A stretch of 64,000 nucleotides of DNA from Botryotinia globosa (lineage: Eukaryota; Ascomycota; Leotiomycetes; Helotiales; Sclerotiniaceae): positions 1-64,000 of the forward strand of contig RCSZ01000025.1 in assembly GCA_014898425.1 (NCBI GenBank), written 5' to 3'. Position 1 is the stretch's first letter. Every line of letters starts with the position of its first letter. Positions 50,901 through 64,000 of this stretch are shown here, in pieces. The notes below the pieces were generated by a model. The model saw nothing but the letters and a program-made list of their open reading frames with translations. It was not told where the DNA came from and ran no database searches. The translations under genes were made by a program, and so were the position numbers.

Positions 50901-51849
50901 AGTCTCATATACACGCGTTCTTGAATGTTGCAAATTCCCATGGATGTTTTTCCTCTGTCTCATACCAAATCATCGGTGCTGGCCATGGAACTTTCCACAG
51001 AACACCGGTGCTTGTGACAGTGACCATGCCATACAATTGCGAGAAGGATTGTGACGACAGATGGATTTGGATCTGAGCCTGAATCTGCACCTGATTATGT
51101 TAATTCTTTGAGGGTGCAAGACAAGTCTCTTCATCATGTCGTACCTAGGTGATTCATTTCTCGTGATAGGCCGGTTTCATACTTTCTTGCCCAAGACCCA
51201 ACTTAACGCCCGTAATCCGTATTCTGATTCATAATTTATTGAGAAAATTGAAATCATCCTGACTCTTGACTTTTGATTGTGGTACATCGTATTGGATAGT
51301 CACGTGATATGTATATATTCGAGGCCATACCAGCATACCCCACCTATCTAAGTAATCAAGGAGACCAAAATACTTTGATGCCAGCAATTACATTATTATA
51401 ATCCGATGACAACTGAAATACATACATCCAATGTGATTATGTTAAATTCCGATATATCTTCAAACGAATACCCCTTTCAAATTGTTATTTAATATAGATT
51501 GAAGGGAAGAATTCAGTTGTTATAGATTTCGTTAATGATAAAATTACCTAATTTAATGTTCAGTCTACTTTTTTGTTTCTAGCACATATCAACCTTTGGC
51601 TAATTAAGTACAGGAAAAAAGCTTCACGATAGCAAAATAGGTTATTGCGCAATTACGCGCCGTGAGTGGCATCTTGGTAGATTTCTTTGTTTTGGAGGAG
51701 AAATAGGACGTACATTATATGCGACTGACTGCTGATTTTCTGCCGGTCTCCTAACGATCCTGATCACCCTATCTCAAGAACCTGAGCATGTCGAGCCTTC
51801 TATCCGAATCATATCAGTTACAAAACTCGGCAGGTTCAACTTCATGGTG
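48000..51849. other. Ordinary-composition DNA, no supported gene
   Basis: Numerous short open stretches (at most 117 codons, for example 49307-49660 plus) show no recognisable domain, intron chain or codon pattern. A CACGTGAT word lies at about 51,301. I see no RNA gene or repeat pair. Confidence 0.45.
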
Positions 51850-53205
51850 CTACCGATAGCTCATCCGATATGATAGAAATTGGGCAGTGGTGAAAGAAGT
51901 CGCAGGAAATGCAGCATCCGTCAATTGAACATACCGAAATGAGAATGGGAACATCATTCCACCTGTACCAACCACCCGCTGCAACAGGAGGCCAGTACCT
52001 TGCCATGGTTTAGTACAGCAGCAATTGAACATCTCCAATTTTGATTTCGCCATTCACACCGAGCTTCTTCTATAAGAACCATATGGATACATCAGTCAGT
52101 TGATGGAAGCTATAAATCTACAGAAACTCTAGGTGAAGTTCATTTTCGAAGTTCGTTTACCTCAATACATGATAACTGACCGGTGAAAACTTGAGCAGAT
52201 ACCAACCCACCTTTCGAGAACAATAATTGGCCTCCACAACACACAATCAACACCTCTCAAATTGGCATCCGTGGTAGAAATTAGTAACACAGAACTGGTA
52301 GATTTCACTTAGCCTGGGAAATGTCATACGGGGTACCGATGTTAGTGCGAGTGGGACAAATGATGGTTTTCAGTACCAAGCATGTATGTTATTCTGCTGG
52401 CGGGAAGCAAGCTGGTAACCCCAATCCAATCGCCAGCATCAGCTTGCAAATCTGCATGTTCACCCGTTTTACCATAATCTCTATCAAACACAGCTTTGGA
52501 TCCTTCCACATATGGTTCCGGTTCACGACTGAAGCTTCCGCTACGAGGAGGGTTTGAGAATATTATACATTTAAACCGATATTGTCGCAAATCCCGAACG
52601 CCGACCAGGTAAACCGAGCTCGTTCTTCGACATATTCTGCAGGATCATATGCATCAGCTTCGGTTCCTCCTTGGGCGTCCCACAAGCATCGTCAGCATCA
52701 CGTTCGATCATCTCAATGCTCAGTGTTCTGACTAAATGAAAGACAGCCCAGCAATGTTCGAATAACTATAGTCGATTACTCTCAATCTCGAACCTTGTTT
52801 GTACTACGATCGACTTCGAGATCCTATGAGGTCAATCCCACGCCGTAAAAATATACATCGGGGTAATATTCCCCCACCAAAATGCGTTACAAGCGGTGAA
52901 AGTACGGGAAGTTATTTTGAATGCGGCACAGAATTTTCGCGGCTTCCACTGAACACAACGGATTGATAGCTACACCGACATTGAGTGCTCGGCTCCAAAA
53001 CCCTACCGAACCTTCGTACCACCAAGATTATCAGTATGACCAGCATGTTATTCGACGGGTGAATGAACTCTACACATATGGAGAGCTGCATGAAGTGGAG
53101 TTGCATATGCATCCAAAGGGCAAAATGGTGAATTCTCATCGTAATTATCATAAAAAGGAGAACTTCCGGGATAATATTGAAGGAACCGATCGTGATTTGT
53201 ATTGA
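51850..53205. other. Possible decayed coding segment, strand uncertain
   Basis: On the minus strand, 52,577-52,690 reads EADAYDPAEYVEERARFTWS then AFGICDNIG, and 52,342-52,560 in another frame reads SREPEPYVEGSKAVFDRDYG then KTGEHADLQADAGDWIG. Both have the mixed composition of real protein. A minus 67-codon frame opens with MAKSKLEMFN at 52053. On the plus strand 52921-53205 also reads plausibly (RRVNELYTYGELHEVELHMH). I cannot decide the strand or name a family, and the frames do not join without shifts. Confidence 0.25.
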
Positions 53206-56200
53206 GGGGTTTCTTCAACACTTTCTGGCCATGTATGCCCACCGAGTAACGAAATGTATTTCAGCGTTTTGTCAACCATCCTCATCATCATTTTCGTACG
53301 TTGGAGTTGAAGTCCAAATCTGTTGACCAGGACCAGGAATAGCCTTTCTCGGGGGTCTTTAACCGGCAGTAGGATTGGAAATGATACAACATGTAATCTT
53401 CGACTACCACTGCCATATATTCCAGAGCACTCCTATCTTCGCATACTCTTCTTCAAGGCACTAAACATCAATTCTATCAAGCATCTCTATTCTTGCACCA
53501 TTCCCGAAGCACCGGGCATTGATTCTGCTAATGGCACGGTCACTGAGTCCATCGCAATACCACACTACCAAAAAACACATGCCATGTTCTGAGGAAACGC
53601 ATTTTGTGGAGTTGGGAAGAGGGTGCCACGATAGCAGCAATGTTGGAGAACGGTTGCAATGGGCTGGAGATTCATCGGGCCTCGCATTCTTTGTTTAATA
53701 TCGGTTCTTTCCAACGATCATCTCGTTCACTAGCTGGTGAAACATTGCTCGGTGGTTCATTGCTTCTACACCATCTCCAATTTTTTCCATCTCAATTTAT
53801 ATATCCTCTCTGCATGCTCATGTATTCATTTTGTATTCTCTTTATATATCTTTTTTGCATGTTCTTGCATGTTTCTTGACAGACGGTTCTTTAGGGATCG
53901 AACCGGCTGATCCGCGGTCAGCGAAAGTGAGTTTCTCTCAACATATGGCTCACAAGGCATTGAGCTAGATTGGAACTTTTCATACCATTATCAACAGTTC
54001 AATGAAGCAAATCTAACGGTATAGTTTTTTAATTTTTTGACGCAAAATTTGAGAGGGTTTCAGACAAGCGGATTCACGCTTTCACGAGCCCTAACTCTTC
54101 GAAGCCCGACCACTATGCGTTAGCGGAGGTCTCGTCATGCTGCTACAATTTTTCGTTTTAGGTCTTTCTTCCTTCCATGTTAAACTGATCATTGATATTA
54201 TCTTATTGAACGGATGAGCGAAAATATTGATTTTATAAACCGGTCATGGAAAGAGCAGTTGATAAGGTGGGAGGAGTAATCGAATGAAGTAGATATCAAA
54301 TGATAGCAATTTTCATTTCACAGATTAGAATTTCTCATACAAGCTATGAGCTACAATACATCGTGAGGTGAAAGACTTATTATAATTTTGGCTGGATTAT
54401 GACATGATTGAAAAACATCATGTAAAGATCCGTTAGATGGATGGCATGAATGTAACTACACAAATATCTGGTAGTAAACCGCCAATTATCATGTCCTACA
54501 ATGATTATCATGTTGGTGGCTAGACTATTTATCTCCCCTTCGACTTGTCAAATGTTAAATCTAGTTCATATAGCTGCAATGGTGTAAATGCTGTCGCCGA
54601 AGTTCTATTGATTACTTTTCCACCACAGACGAGAAAGCTATCAAGAAATCACAAGGAAACTCGAAAGCATCTGTCAAAATTCAATTTGCTATCTTTCTCA
54701 TGATTAATATCATACTTCTACTAATCTATCAAGTCATTTACACGTTCGATATAGGAACGCGGCTTGATTGTTATTAAAATTCTGAATCCTGCTCGAGTTG
54801 AGGTGGTTGTAGTTGGATGAGATCCTCCAACTTTTTTTTTGGTTCCAAGACTCATTTGTCATTATTAGCCATCGCAATACCAATCATCACAAAAAAGGAA
54901 TCCAATTGTTGGCTAATCTTTTAAGAACAACTCATTAGGGTCGATTGAACATTATCGGCGCTACGACAAATAAATATATATCTCTCCATCTACAGGGTGG
55001 TTCCGCCTTGGTCTCGGATTGATGTGGGGAAGACTACCTCCACACTGTTTTCTTTCCAAGATCAATTGGTTCAAAGAAGGGTACATTTGAATGAAGCTCC
55101 TTATCATGGATTCGTACTGCGGTATCTGTTCTTTGACTCTTGAAAGCATTTCAGAGCATCGGTTGGAGACCTCGAGCTATGAGATCCGTTAAAAAAAATG
55201 AGCGATAGTATACGATGTTGATGCTAGTGATCATGGCGGTAATTCTTATGGTGATAAACCCAATAGAGTCACCATTTGTGCATACATACTCTACAAACTT
55301 CAAACGCATATATATGTATATAAAGTCAATTGAAATTAGAGTGATGAAGGATGAATGTGCATATGAGATCCGAGAAATCAAAGCGGGGCTCCTTCGCGGG
55401 TCCGAGCCTGGAAGCGAGGAGAGGTGGAGTAATGTTATTGTTGTATCTTCTTTGAAAGAGGCATAACACAAGAACCAAGAAACAACAGCTATGCTTTTGC
55501 TGTGCAATGCGAGTGCACTAATACATTCTTTAACGATCTAATCCTTTACCACAATGGCGAGAAGATCTGCTTATTCACCGGCGGCCAAGAGAGTCATGGT
55601 GGATAGACTGTGAAACACACGAACATCGCTCCTTGACTTCTCTCGGCTAGGGGTGATGTGGAAAAGTTCCTTGCTGGGTGACTGCATTGAAGATTAGAAC
55701 ATGCCAATATGCGAAATGTGAAAAAATACTAGAATTTACTGGACGATTTCTTAATGGTTGCTTTCGACAAACCCCTAAGGAACATGTATGCGAGTAGTGT
55801 CCTGTGGGTAGAATTATGGAATCACTCAACAAGACAAGACTGCCAATGTAAGAATAGAGATTAGAACATGGAGATTGCATGTTGAATATTTCTGGCACTA
55901 CTCAAGCATCAATCCATTAGGAAAGACATTTTATGGTGTGATGGTAGTTCTTGATAACGTACCTCGATATCTTTATCTTTGGATTAAAATTCAGGGGACA
56001 GGTCAAATCACAGATGCCCTAATGGAATCACTCTCTTATGACTTTTCTTAGTAGTATTATATCAGAGAACTATACATGGGGAACAATTCACAACACTAAT
56101 TGGCTAGAGAATTGTTATTATTTACATATTGAATGTACTCTTTCTTATATTACGAAATATTATTGGTATGCCGGAATCCAGTCGGCTCTCCTAGGAAAGT

Positions 56201-59200
56201 CCAGGGTTCAAAAGATCTCGATCGTCACCGATGGCTTACATGTAGCAGATAGAAAACTAAGAGATGGCCCGATACGAGATCACTACTATGTGTTATTTTC
56301 TAAGAGTACACAAATCTACATGAATACACAGTAACCCTACTCTTAATGGCGATGTGATTAGCTATTGCTTACTCGTGCAAACACCCTGGGTCGAGGCACA
56401 TCAAGCCAGGAACTGCAGAAATCTCAAACTTCTTTGCAGTTTGAGGTAGATTAAAGTCAACTTGACAAGGGTAAGATACAGTGTGACATCTACCAGCAAG
56501 TATTTTGGGTACCTTCAATGCCAGAGTAAACAAGAAGCTTATCTTCAACTAAAGATTTGAACAGTTTTGCAGTCTTCAACCCTCGTACTGACTTATATGC
56601 ACTATCTGATGATTCATTTGGATGCGTATAATTATCTGATGGGGTAGGGCCCTGTGGAGATTCTCGTTTTGGCGTACTGTAGTCATACCTGCCGATCATC
56701 CAATCATGAAAGTAGTTGCGGTAGAAGTGATGCATTTTTTCCCTACAATTTTGTTTTTATAAGTGATGGTACATGTCTTATGAACAGTACGACACCGACT
56801 GAGAATATCTTATATACTCGTTCACCAGAGTATGTATGTAGAGCCTGTTTGTACCTTTCAATAATCTGAGATCATTCATGAGAAACTCGGAGGCATGACC
56901 ACGGATTTAGAGAATTGATGAGCTGTTTCTAATCCAACTATATGTACTGATGCTTATGATCGATCCGTGGTCCATGGTACTCATTTCATGTGCTTGAAAC
57001 GATTAGGGCGATGAAAAGTGATTTAAATTGGAGTAGAATCTTGACGAACTACATAGAGAACATTCTTTTTCAGAATTACCCAGCGGAATAATCGCAGGAA
57101 AGACAAGAGACGTTTAGTTCGTCAAGATAATGGAAAAGAAGAAATTGAAACCTTGAATCAAAAATCAGGGGCTATCGAATGCAAGTAAGGAAAGACGTGG
57201 TTAGATCTTAGGCAGTAGTAGTGATAGATGATAGAAGAATGAATTAGGTGAAAGTAGTGGATATGTGTCTGTGGGAGAAAATATTTACGATGACTACTAA
57301 GGGATAAAATCCACGGGAGGTTAAGAGATGTGATTAAAAGGATTAAGATAGAAAGAAAAAGTTCATGAAGAGATTGAAAGATTTGGAGTGAGGAACGCAC
57401 GAATATTTGGGATGATTTGAAGAATATAAGCTGTTTAAATGGAACACCCGCGTGTATAGGAATTTAGTATAACGTTAGCTGATTTAATCAAATGATTTCG
57501 CTCTTTACCTTTACTTCTTGACTCTTTAATTAATCGCTGAAGGAATCCTAGGCGAGAGAAAATGAATTTTCCCTACGTGAATATTTATTTTCACAATATA
57601 TCTAGATCATTTTTTCCAATATTTCCTTTAAAAGAGTTGATCCTAATCTCTTAACTTCATCTAAATATAACTCGGCGTTATATTATGTTGTAATAGGTAT
57701 TATTGGCTTGCGCACTTATGTAATATATTGAATGGGGCTTGAAGCAACCTACTATGAAGTAATAATGAAGTTGCGAGTGTTGGGCGCTACGTTCAAAACG
57801 ATGATATATGGCAGGCCCCCTTGATTAAGCGAGATTGATTAAAGTTTCGCTACTCGCATCAACTCCAGACAATTGTTCACATGACAGACAGTCAGAGCGT
57901 GGCTCGACATTGTAAAGACATTTGATCAAGGAAATGAAGTACGAAAAAATATATCGCCACCGAACTTCCTAAACTGTCTATTTACGTTACTCTAATTACT
58001 CGTGGAAGTAATGAGATATTGCTTAGGGGTCCTATACTCGTCCCCAAGTTCCAGTAAATATATGGAATTATTCTAGCGCAGTATATTGATGTGCTCCCGA
58101 GTCCCGGTACATTTCCTTTAATGGACCTATGTGCCCCCAAATTCTAACAACCTCCTTATCTGTACAAATCGTCAAGCAGTTCATTCTCTAGTACATTTAC
58201 TACGCAAACTCATTGAGAGTGCTTCTTATTTTTGGTATGAACCGTTGTCAGAGTATTAAAACTGGGAGTTCGGGAGTGGGGCCGATATGGTAATGCTTGT
58301 CAGGTTAGTGTGGACCAAAAGTTAAGTTCTTGTGGGGGCGCAAACATAATAATGTGAGAGAATAATGATCCGCTCATGAATACTATTACAGTTATAATTT
58401 CATTTCTTGCCACTCTTCCTGATGTTATACTCCAGTTGCTGGTAGTCTATATGTACTTGATCAAGAATCTCATTTTACCTAGATCCAACTACGCGTAGCT
58501 AGTATTGTTAATCGATGTTATATCCACATATATATACTATTCTTAGTCGAGTAAGAGATTCATATCTATTACTGTGTACGGGATAAGAATATAGGTATAG
58601 AATTAGACATATGATATTCTGCAAGAAGTAGAAGGAAGATCTCCTGGAAGCGTGCTGAATAAGGGCACTAAGCATCCAAGACTAGCTACGCCAGTGAACC
58701 CGTGATAAGTCAGTATTATATCTACATGTCTATGCATTTCATGATCGAACGGCTTGAGGTCCTTCTTGGGGCTGATTGAGACTACAATGGCCATAGTTCA
58801 CGAATAGTTTTGTAGGTCAATTCCGACTCTCATCTGGCTGCTTGGGGATTTTGTGTACGCGAAGGATGGTTCATATTAAATCTATATCCAATGAAAAAAG
58901 AAACTATTAGTCAAGAGCGAGTTTGATATCTCCTCTTCAACTTTATGTATCACTAAGCCAGAACGAAGGTACATGCAGTATAAAATGAGTCCATTTGCTT
59001 GTTTGTAGGATGAAGATTTAGGCTTTAAATTAGCACAGCTCATGAAATTTCTCAATGATAAATTGCATGGCTCTCATCATCTATATAGTCTGCAAATAAA
59101 AAGGTCTCCCAGCCATGAGTTTTCAAATCACATTAGATAATTAAAGCATGGCTTGTGGAAAATGATCTAACGTTCTTCATCCCCTAGTAACTATCTTGGC

Positions 59201-60035
59201 CCGTCGTAAGTTCTCGGGAAAGTTTGCGCGAAATGATGGATGATTTATCTGAGTATCTAGGGCCGCAGAAAAAGCGACGGAAAAGCATGGTTGTTCACTA
59301 CAGGAAATTTTAGCTCCTGCATTAGCAACTTTCAAATAAGTTACTGATGGAAGTTTGCGAGCCTAGTACCTATCATTTCTCCATCTAACTATTGTTTGTT
59401 GGTAATGCGAGGAGCGGTTAATACCTAGAATATACATAACTTTCATCAAGATAAGCAGGCGCCGGCCCCAAGCCAGTTCTTAGTATTGAAGGGGAAGAAC
59501 TGGAGTCTCTTTTTCCAAAACTCTTGGATTTATATATATATATCACAAGTATTTATTCGTACTACTAGGTCATTTCGACAACTATTCTGCTTCACATTTC
59601 TCCTAAATGATATAACCAGTAAATTTCCCTCTAGCCAAGGTGAGATGTTATGTTTATTAACACGTGTTTGATGATTCAGATGAAATAGTTTCATGGCTTC
59701 CTTAACCATCATCTCCGAAGTAGGAGATCAAAGAAGAGGAGACAGTGGTCAAATCTGTATGAGCGAAGTGAAAGGAGCTACCTAGTTTTATGAGGGGAGT
59801 GAAAGGTAGAAATGGAATTAATTATAGGGTTCGCTGGGGTTCAAGCTGGAGGGTGTGAAGAGATAGTTTAAATGTCATGTGTTAAGTTAACGCTGTATTG
59901 ATTTCAGATCATAGCTATCTTCCCGGGAAGTGAATTAATCACTATTCACTATCTCCCCCCATTAAGAGAGGATAGATGGACTATTTTCTGAAGGGAAGAA
60001 AATGAGACAATTGATAGGGCTCACTAGTCTTTTCT
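53206..60035. other. Gene-poor ordinary-composition DNA
   Basis: This stretch of nearly 7 kb has no frame above 118 codons. The minus frame at 55151-55507 and the plus frame at 56038-56334 have no known motif. No tRNA, LTR pair or tandem array was seen. A B-box-like GGTTCGATCCC on the minus strand near 53,900 lacks a matching tRNA body. Short A/T runs occur near 59,530. Confidence 0.45.
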
Positions 60036-60281
60036 ATGGCTTGGAAGAGGAGCAGGGAAGAGATAAGGAGAGTAGAACAAGAGTTTGAATATGCTGATCC
60101 TCAATCTACCTGTGGACTTGAAGTGATTTCGTATACACTTCTCACCTATACATCCGTTTGCTTGGAGTGTTTAAAACGGTTGTCAAAATTCACGCCCTCT
60201 GATAAGTATTTTAAATCCTTCATGGCCTCGTTTCTTATATTACCAGATCCGTATCAAGCACAGTATAATAAGCCATCATGA
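60036..60281 (+). other. Small ORF, possible exon remnant
   Basis: The 81-codon frame beginning MAWKRSREEIRRVEQEFEYA has a charged N-terminal helix and later CLECLKRLSKFTP. No family is recognised, and there is no splice-site chain to neighbours. It may be chance; it is listed because its composition is more protein-like than surrounding frames. Confidence 0.2.
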
Positions 60282-63200
60282 GCTATACATGTGGACTGAA
60301 AAATGATTACAATTTTTTTAAAAAGGACGAGGAGAGAAATGCGCATGTCAAGAAATTGACAGTTGGAAAGGAAGCCTAAACCGAACTAAAAGCCAATCAG
60401 AAGCCCAGAAAATAGAAAGTCGGCGCATTACCGATGACGAAAAAAGCGTAAGAAGATGACTGATATGGAGATCCAGCAGGTCACATATCTAGGAAGATAT
60501 CTTAGCTAATTGAGAAGAAAAGATAGATTGTGATTTTGTGAATTTGACGTGTACATCGCAATGGATATGGTGATTTTTTATGCACCAGAACTCTCCCTCC
60601 TCAATTATGATGTAGAAAACTTCAGGTTAGCTCAAACTTTTAGATGATCCCAAAGTTCCTTCTTTCCAATCAAACCGCATCACTTCCCCATTTTCATTCC
60701 CTACCTAACCTCAATTGAACGTAATCATCGCCCAACCGTAACCCCAAAATCACTCCTACATGGGGCAAAATGTTTCTTCACTATTAGTCTCAAACGGGTA
60801 CGCCTGATCCGTTGTAACTGCTTGAAGTGGTATAATGAAGAACTTAGTAGTACACATAGGACCTTTGATCATTCAACGTCTCAGGAAAATCGATCAGGTT
60901 ATCATGGTTTAGCTTCCCACCTTGGCAAGCCTCTGAAATAGACGATCTTTCAAGTCTCTATCAACCAAGCCTTAACATTTCTACTCCTTCGTTCGGGTGT
61001 TTGACATTGTTCTCGTAAAGGGGTGAAGTTAGGTTTTCAGACTTTCGTCTTCTACAAAGCTAAGTGCTCGGGATAGAGCAAGTCAATTGCAGCCCAGAAG
61101 AATCATGCGTGTGGCTTATCACTTTTGTATGCGAATCCGAGGACTTAAAAAGGACCCAATACAACCACCAGCTCCAATCATCTCCACTTCTCCACCTTCG
61201 ACATTCGAGCCAACTACAGATCGAAGACTTAGGATTAAAAGAAGAGACATACCTGAGACATCTGCTGTGATAGATTTGGATTTAGTACATTTAAACCTCC
61301 ACCGCCCTCACAAAATATTCGAATGAAACTACTCTTATGCAATTTCAGTATTTGCAAACTGGTATCAGTGCCGCACCGCCAACGTTTAGTTGGGTTAACG
61401 GTTAGAAATGATTTCTTACTATATAAACCTCAATAAATTTTAACCATCATCGGATCCATGCACTGTTAAATTCCGATTTGGATGCTCATGTATACTCTAA
61501 ATAGCCTTAGATACTTGTAGATAAAAATCATAGACCAAGACAGTAACTCACAGCAGAGCTAGATAACTTGAGTACCTTCCACCCAAGACTTGGTCAGTGA
61601 ACCAAATGGACCGGGTGGCAACATCAAGTGACCTCTGTCTAGTATCACATGGATGAGGTGGAGGAAAGATCGGTCAAGCCAGTTCACACATTGGGGCAAT
61701 ACTTCACTCTAATACAACACATACTTGAAGAACGCGTAAATGAATCTCAGAATTGACCCCTCCAATCGTTTGGCTTGCTGGTAACAATTTTCGAAAAAAT
61801 TTGTACAGCCAGTTCACCCATCTACCACTCAAATTGCCCCGAGGGATTCTGGTGAAATTTCCCCTCTCTATCTTTTGTCCTTATTTCCATGGCGCCTCCA
61901 ACTTGACTTCACTGTCCTAATCTCTTGTGATAGATCCAGTATTGTAATTAGCATTTTACATATTTTGAATACACCCTTTTTCAATAATATATATCAAATT
62001 TCTAAAACATATTTCAATAATTGTCATTGAATTGAATATCACTAGTAGTATTTGATGTGATTGGAATGTAAAATGTTGCTAGTGATGTTCTGAAATGTAG
62101 GACTCTATATATTTTTAGCTTGAATCCAATCATCCTAATTCTAGCTTAAGATATATAACTTCTCGTATTTCAGTATAATACTATTGCTCTATCTACTAGC
62201 AAATAAGCCATCAACATTATCAAATCTCACCTTCTTCATCCTTGTCCCATTCTTCATGCTTTTCATAGTCCTCACTTTCAAACTTAGTTTAAGTTCCGTC
62301 TTCATCCTAAACATGTGAAGATACGACGCTACAGGAATACTATCGTCCCCTACTTCCCTCAATCGACTTATCATTTCCAATAGACCTGCTTATCTCTATA
62401 TGTTCCTCATATCCACCAATGATACCTGGGCTTCACACAACATCATAATCTATTGACAGTCCCTGGTGTGTCCTAATATACCCCCTTTTCTCCCCTTACT
62501 ATTCATATATAAATCTAACATTCCTTTTGCCCATCTCAATTGTCGATCTTGTGAATTCGAGATATTCTTCCGAATCAGCCAAGAGGTGGCCAGCTTCGCA
62601 CTTTGTCTCCGATTGATGTTCAGTGACGCTGGCATCAATAGAGAACTACATCTTGTAGAACTAGAGTTGGCACATGGAAGCTCAGTGGCATCTAAGCAAT
62701 CAAAAAACTGCAAAGAAGCGGTTAATTCAGGAGATTTCGGGTAGAGAATATGAGTTCCAATTGTATTGATTATCAACCTAGAGATGGAGCAACTTTGAAC
62801 ATAATTATCAAGCACATGAACCCGTCGGTGATAGCATAATAGAGAGGCTTACTTTTTGTTTGACGACAAGACGTGAAGAAATATTTTATGAACTACTTCG
62901 GATGTGGCATCAAGAATATCGAAGTAACAGGACGTAAAAAGGGGGGGAGAATATCGGAGTAATGAGAAGTAAAGCAGTGTAGTCGCAGTGACTTGATCAA
63001 TTGAGTGAAGGGGCTTAGTGGTAACGAATGAATGAATGGAAAATATATTAGTAGAGAAAGAAATAGTGGCCAACCCGCTTCAATTGCGGATGAATGCGCT
63101 TATTAAAGACCGAGGCATATATAACACAGATGTCGCAAAGTCCGATGAAACTATTGAACTTAAGTCGCGAACTGAGGCAATTTCTATATCATATAAAAAT

Positions 63201-64000
63201 AGAGTCGGCGGGATTTCGTAGTCTGAGGTTGAAAGCTTCATTTATCAGGATTATCCTTCCCAAGTTGCTTGTCTTGGGGGTTTTGTTAGATTCTAGAAAA
63301 ATGGAGAAAATGAGGCTTAGTAGGGGTTGGCTAGTATGAAGCGAAGTTGGGACGAAAACTCGGAACGACTTGATGAATGCATCTGGATTATATCGTTAGT
63401 TAGAGGTCTACTGTCTAGTTAATTGGAATAAAAATGTATAGATTTCCCTTCTATAGAATAATAGACTCTTATGAATAAGTGGTACACATATTGACGGAGA
63501 TGGTTGACAATATTTGAAATGAAGTGAGGCAGTTCTCAAATAGATAAGACACAACGTTATTGTTCCATAAATAATGAGAGAAGCGGATGGGTAAACTTTT
63601 GATGAGTGCTCGTCTACCCTTCGTATCCCTTCTATGCGTGTCAAAAAGACTAACTCTCTCAAAAATTCACTTTTGAATATGAGTCTGGTCTTTTACCGCA
63701 ATTACTGGGGAGTGATTGTATGTTATACTTACAGGTACTTCAGCCCCCCGGGCGCAATATAAATTTCAAGGCCATTCTCGACGATATGGGCTTCATGCCA
63801 GATAAGTTCATCTCGGGCCTTGCTTTGATAGATTCCGATCATGGATATAATATTCTAAAAAATGGGAATTGTGTTTAGTGAAGAACGAATGATGTATATT
63901 TATTGATGTGAATGGGGAACCTGAGCATGGCAAGAACAATTTTTAATCAGTGAGAATCATATCTCTCCATTTTACGCTATCCAAAAACCTACAACCAAAG
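60282..64000. other. Gene-poor ordinary-composition DNA to the window end
   Basis: The longest frames are a 79-codon plus frame at 61087-61326 (TTDRRLRIKRRDIPETSAVI) and a 121-codon minus frame at 62450-62815 (NISNSQDRQLRWAKGMLDLY). Both look protein-like but are unrecognised and unsupported by splice sites. No repeats, RNA genes or transposon ends were seen. Confidence 0.4.

Noticed and set aside
53870..53970. tRNA gene on the minus strand, from GGTTCGATCCC
   Set aside because: The T-arm does not pair and no A box or acceptor stem lies at the right distance.

Overview
The window looks like a chromosomal segment of a filamentous ascomycete (Pezizomycotina); I cannot name the species. Three things point there: a sharply bipartite base composition; LTR retrotransposons decayed almost purely by C-to-T and G-to-A changes, the signature of repeat-induced point mutation (RIP); and a gene remnant with two 57-nt introns of fungal type. 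No intact protein-coding gene was found.

Layout. Positions 1-34,920 are an extremely A+T-rich transposon graveyard. It holds Gypsy element 1 (1799-10332, 161-bp LTRs, target-site duplication AGTTT); a complex LTR element called element D (13084-25759) with three LTR copies and nested insertions; and Gypsy element 2 (26443-34250, 274-bp LTRs, target-site duplication CTGTG). Element 2 carries the remains of a long antisense reading frame with a zinc-cluster-like cysteine pattern. A normal-composition islet (about 34,921-36,210) is then interrupted by a Ty1/Copia element 3 (36211-41960, 170-bp LTRs, target-site duplication GTAAT/ATAAT) and by a 386-bp MITE (41994-42379). From 42,380 to 64,000 the composition is ordinary, but the sequence is gene-poor and holds decayed coding remnants and simple repeats.

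Elements 1, 2 and 3 all lie in minus orientation; element D reads plus. Their enzymes are dead: reverse transcriptase YLDD is YLNN in both Gypsy elements, the Copia motif QTDD reads QINN, the first integrase Asp of element 1 is Asn, and the first Copia RNase H Asp is Asn. Every one is a G-to-A change on the coding strand. In each element the outward-facing ends of the LTRs are nearly unmutated and the inward-facing ends are heavily mutated.

Short repeats escaped this decay and stand out as GC-rich islets: two MITE copies with TTAA-like target duplications, a 150-bp solo LTR, a 73-bp hairpin, and two inverted copies of a 0.56-0.75-kb repeat ending in a GC-rich hairpin plus CTGG. Most of the value here is in transposon biology and genome defence rather than in a pathway of cooperating genes.
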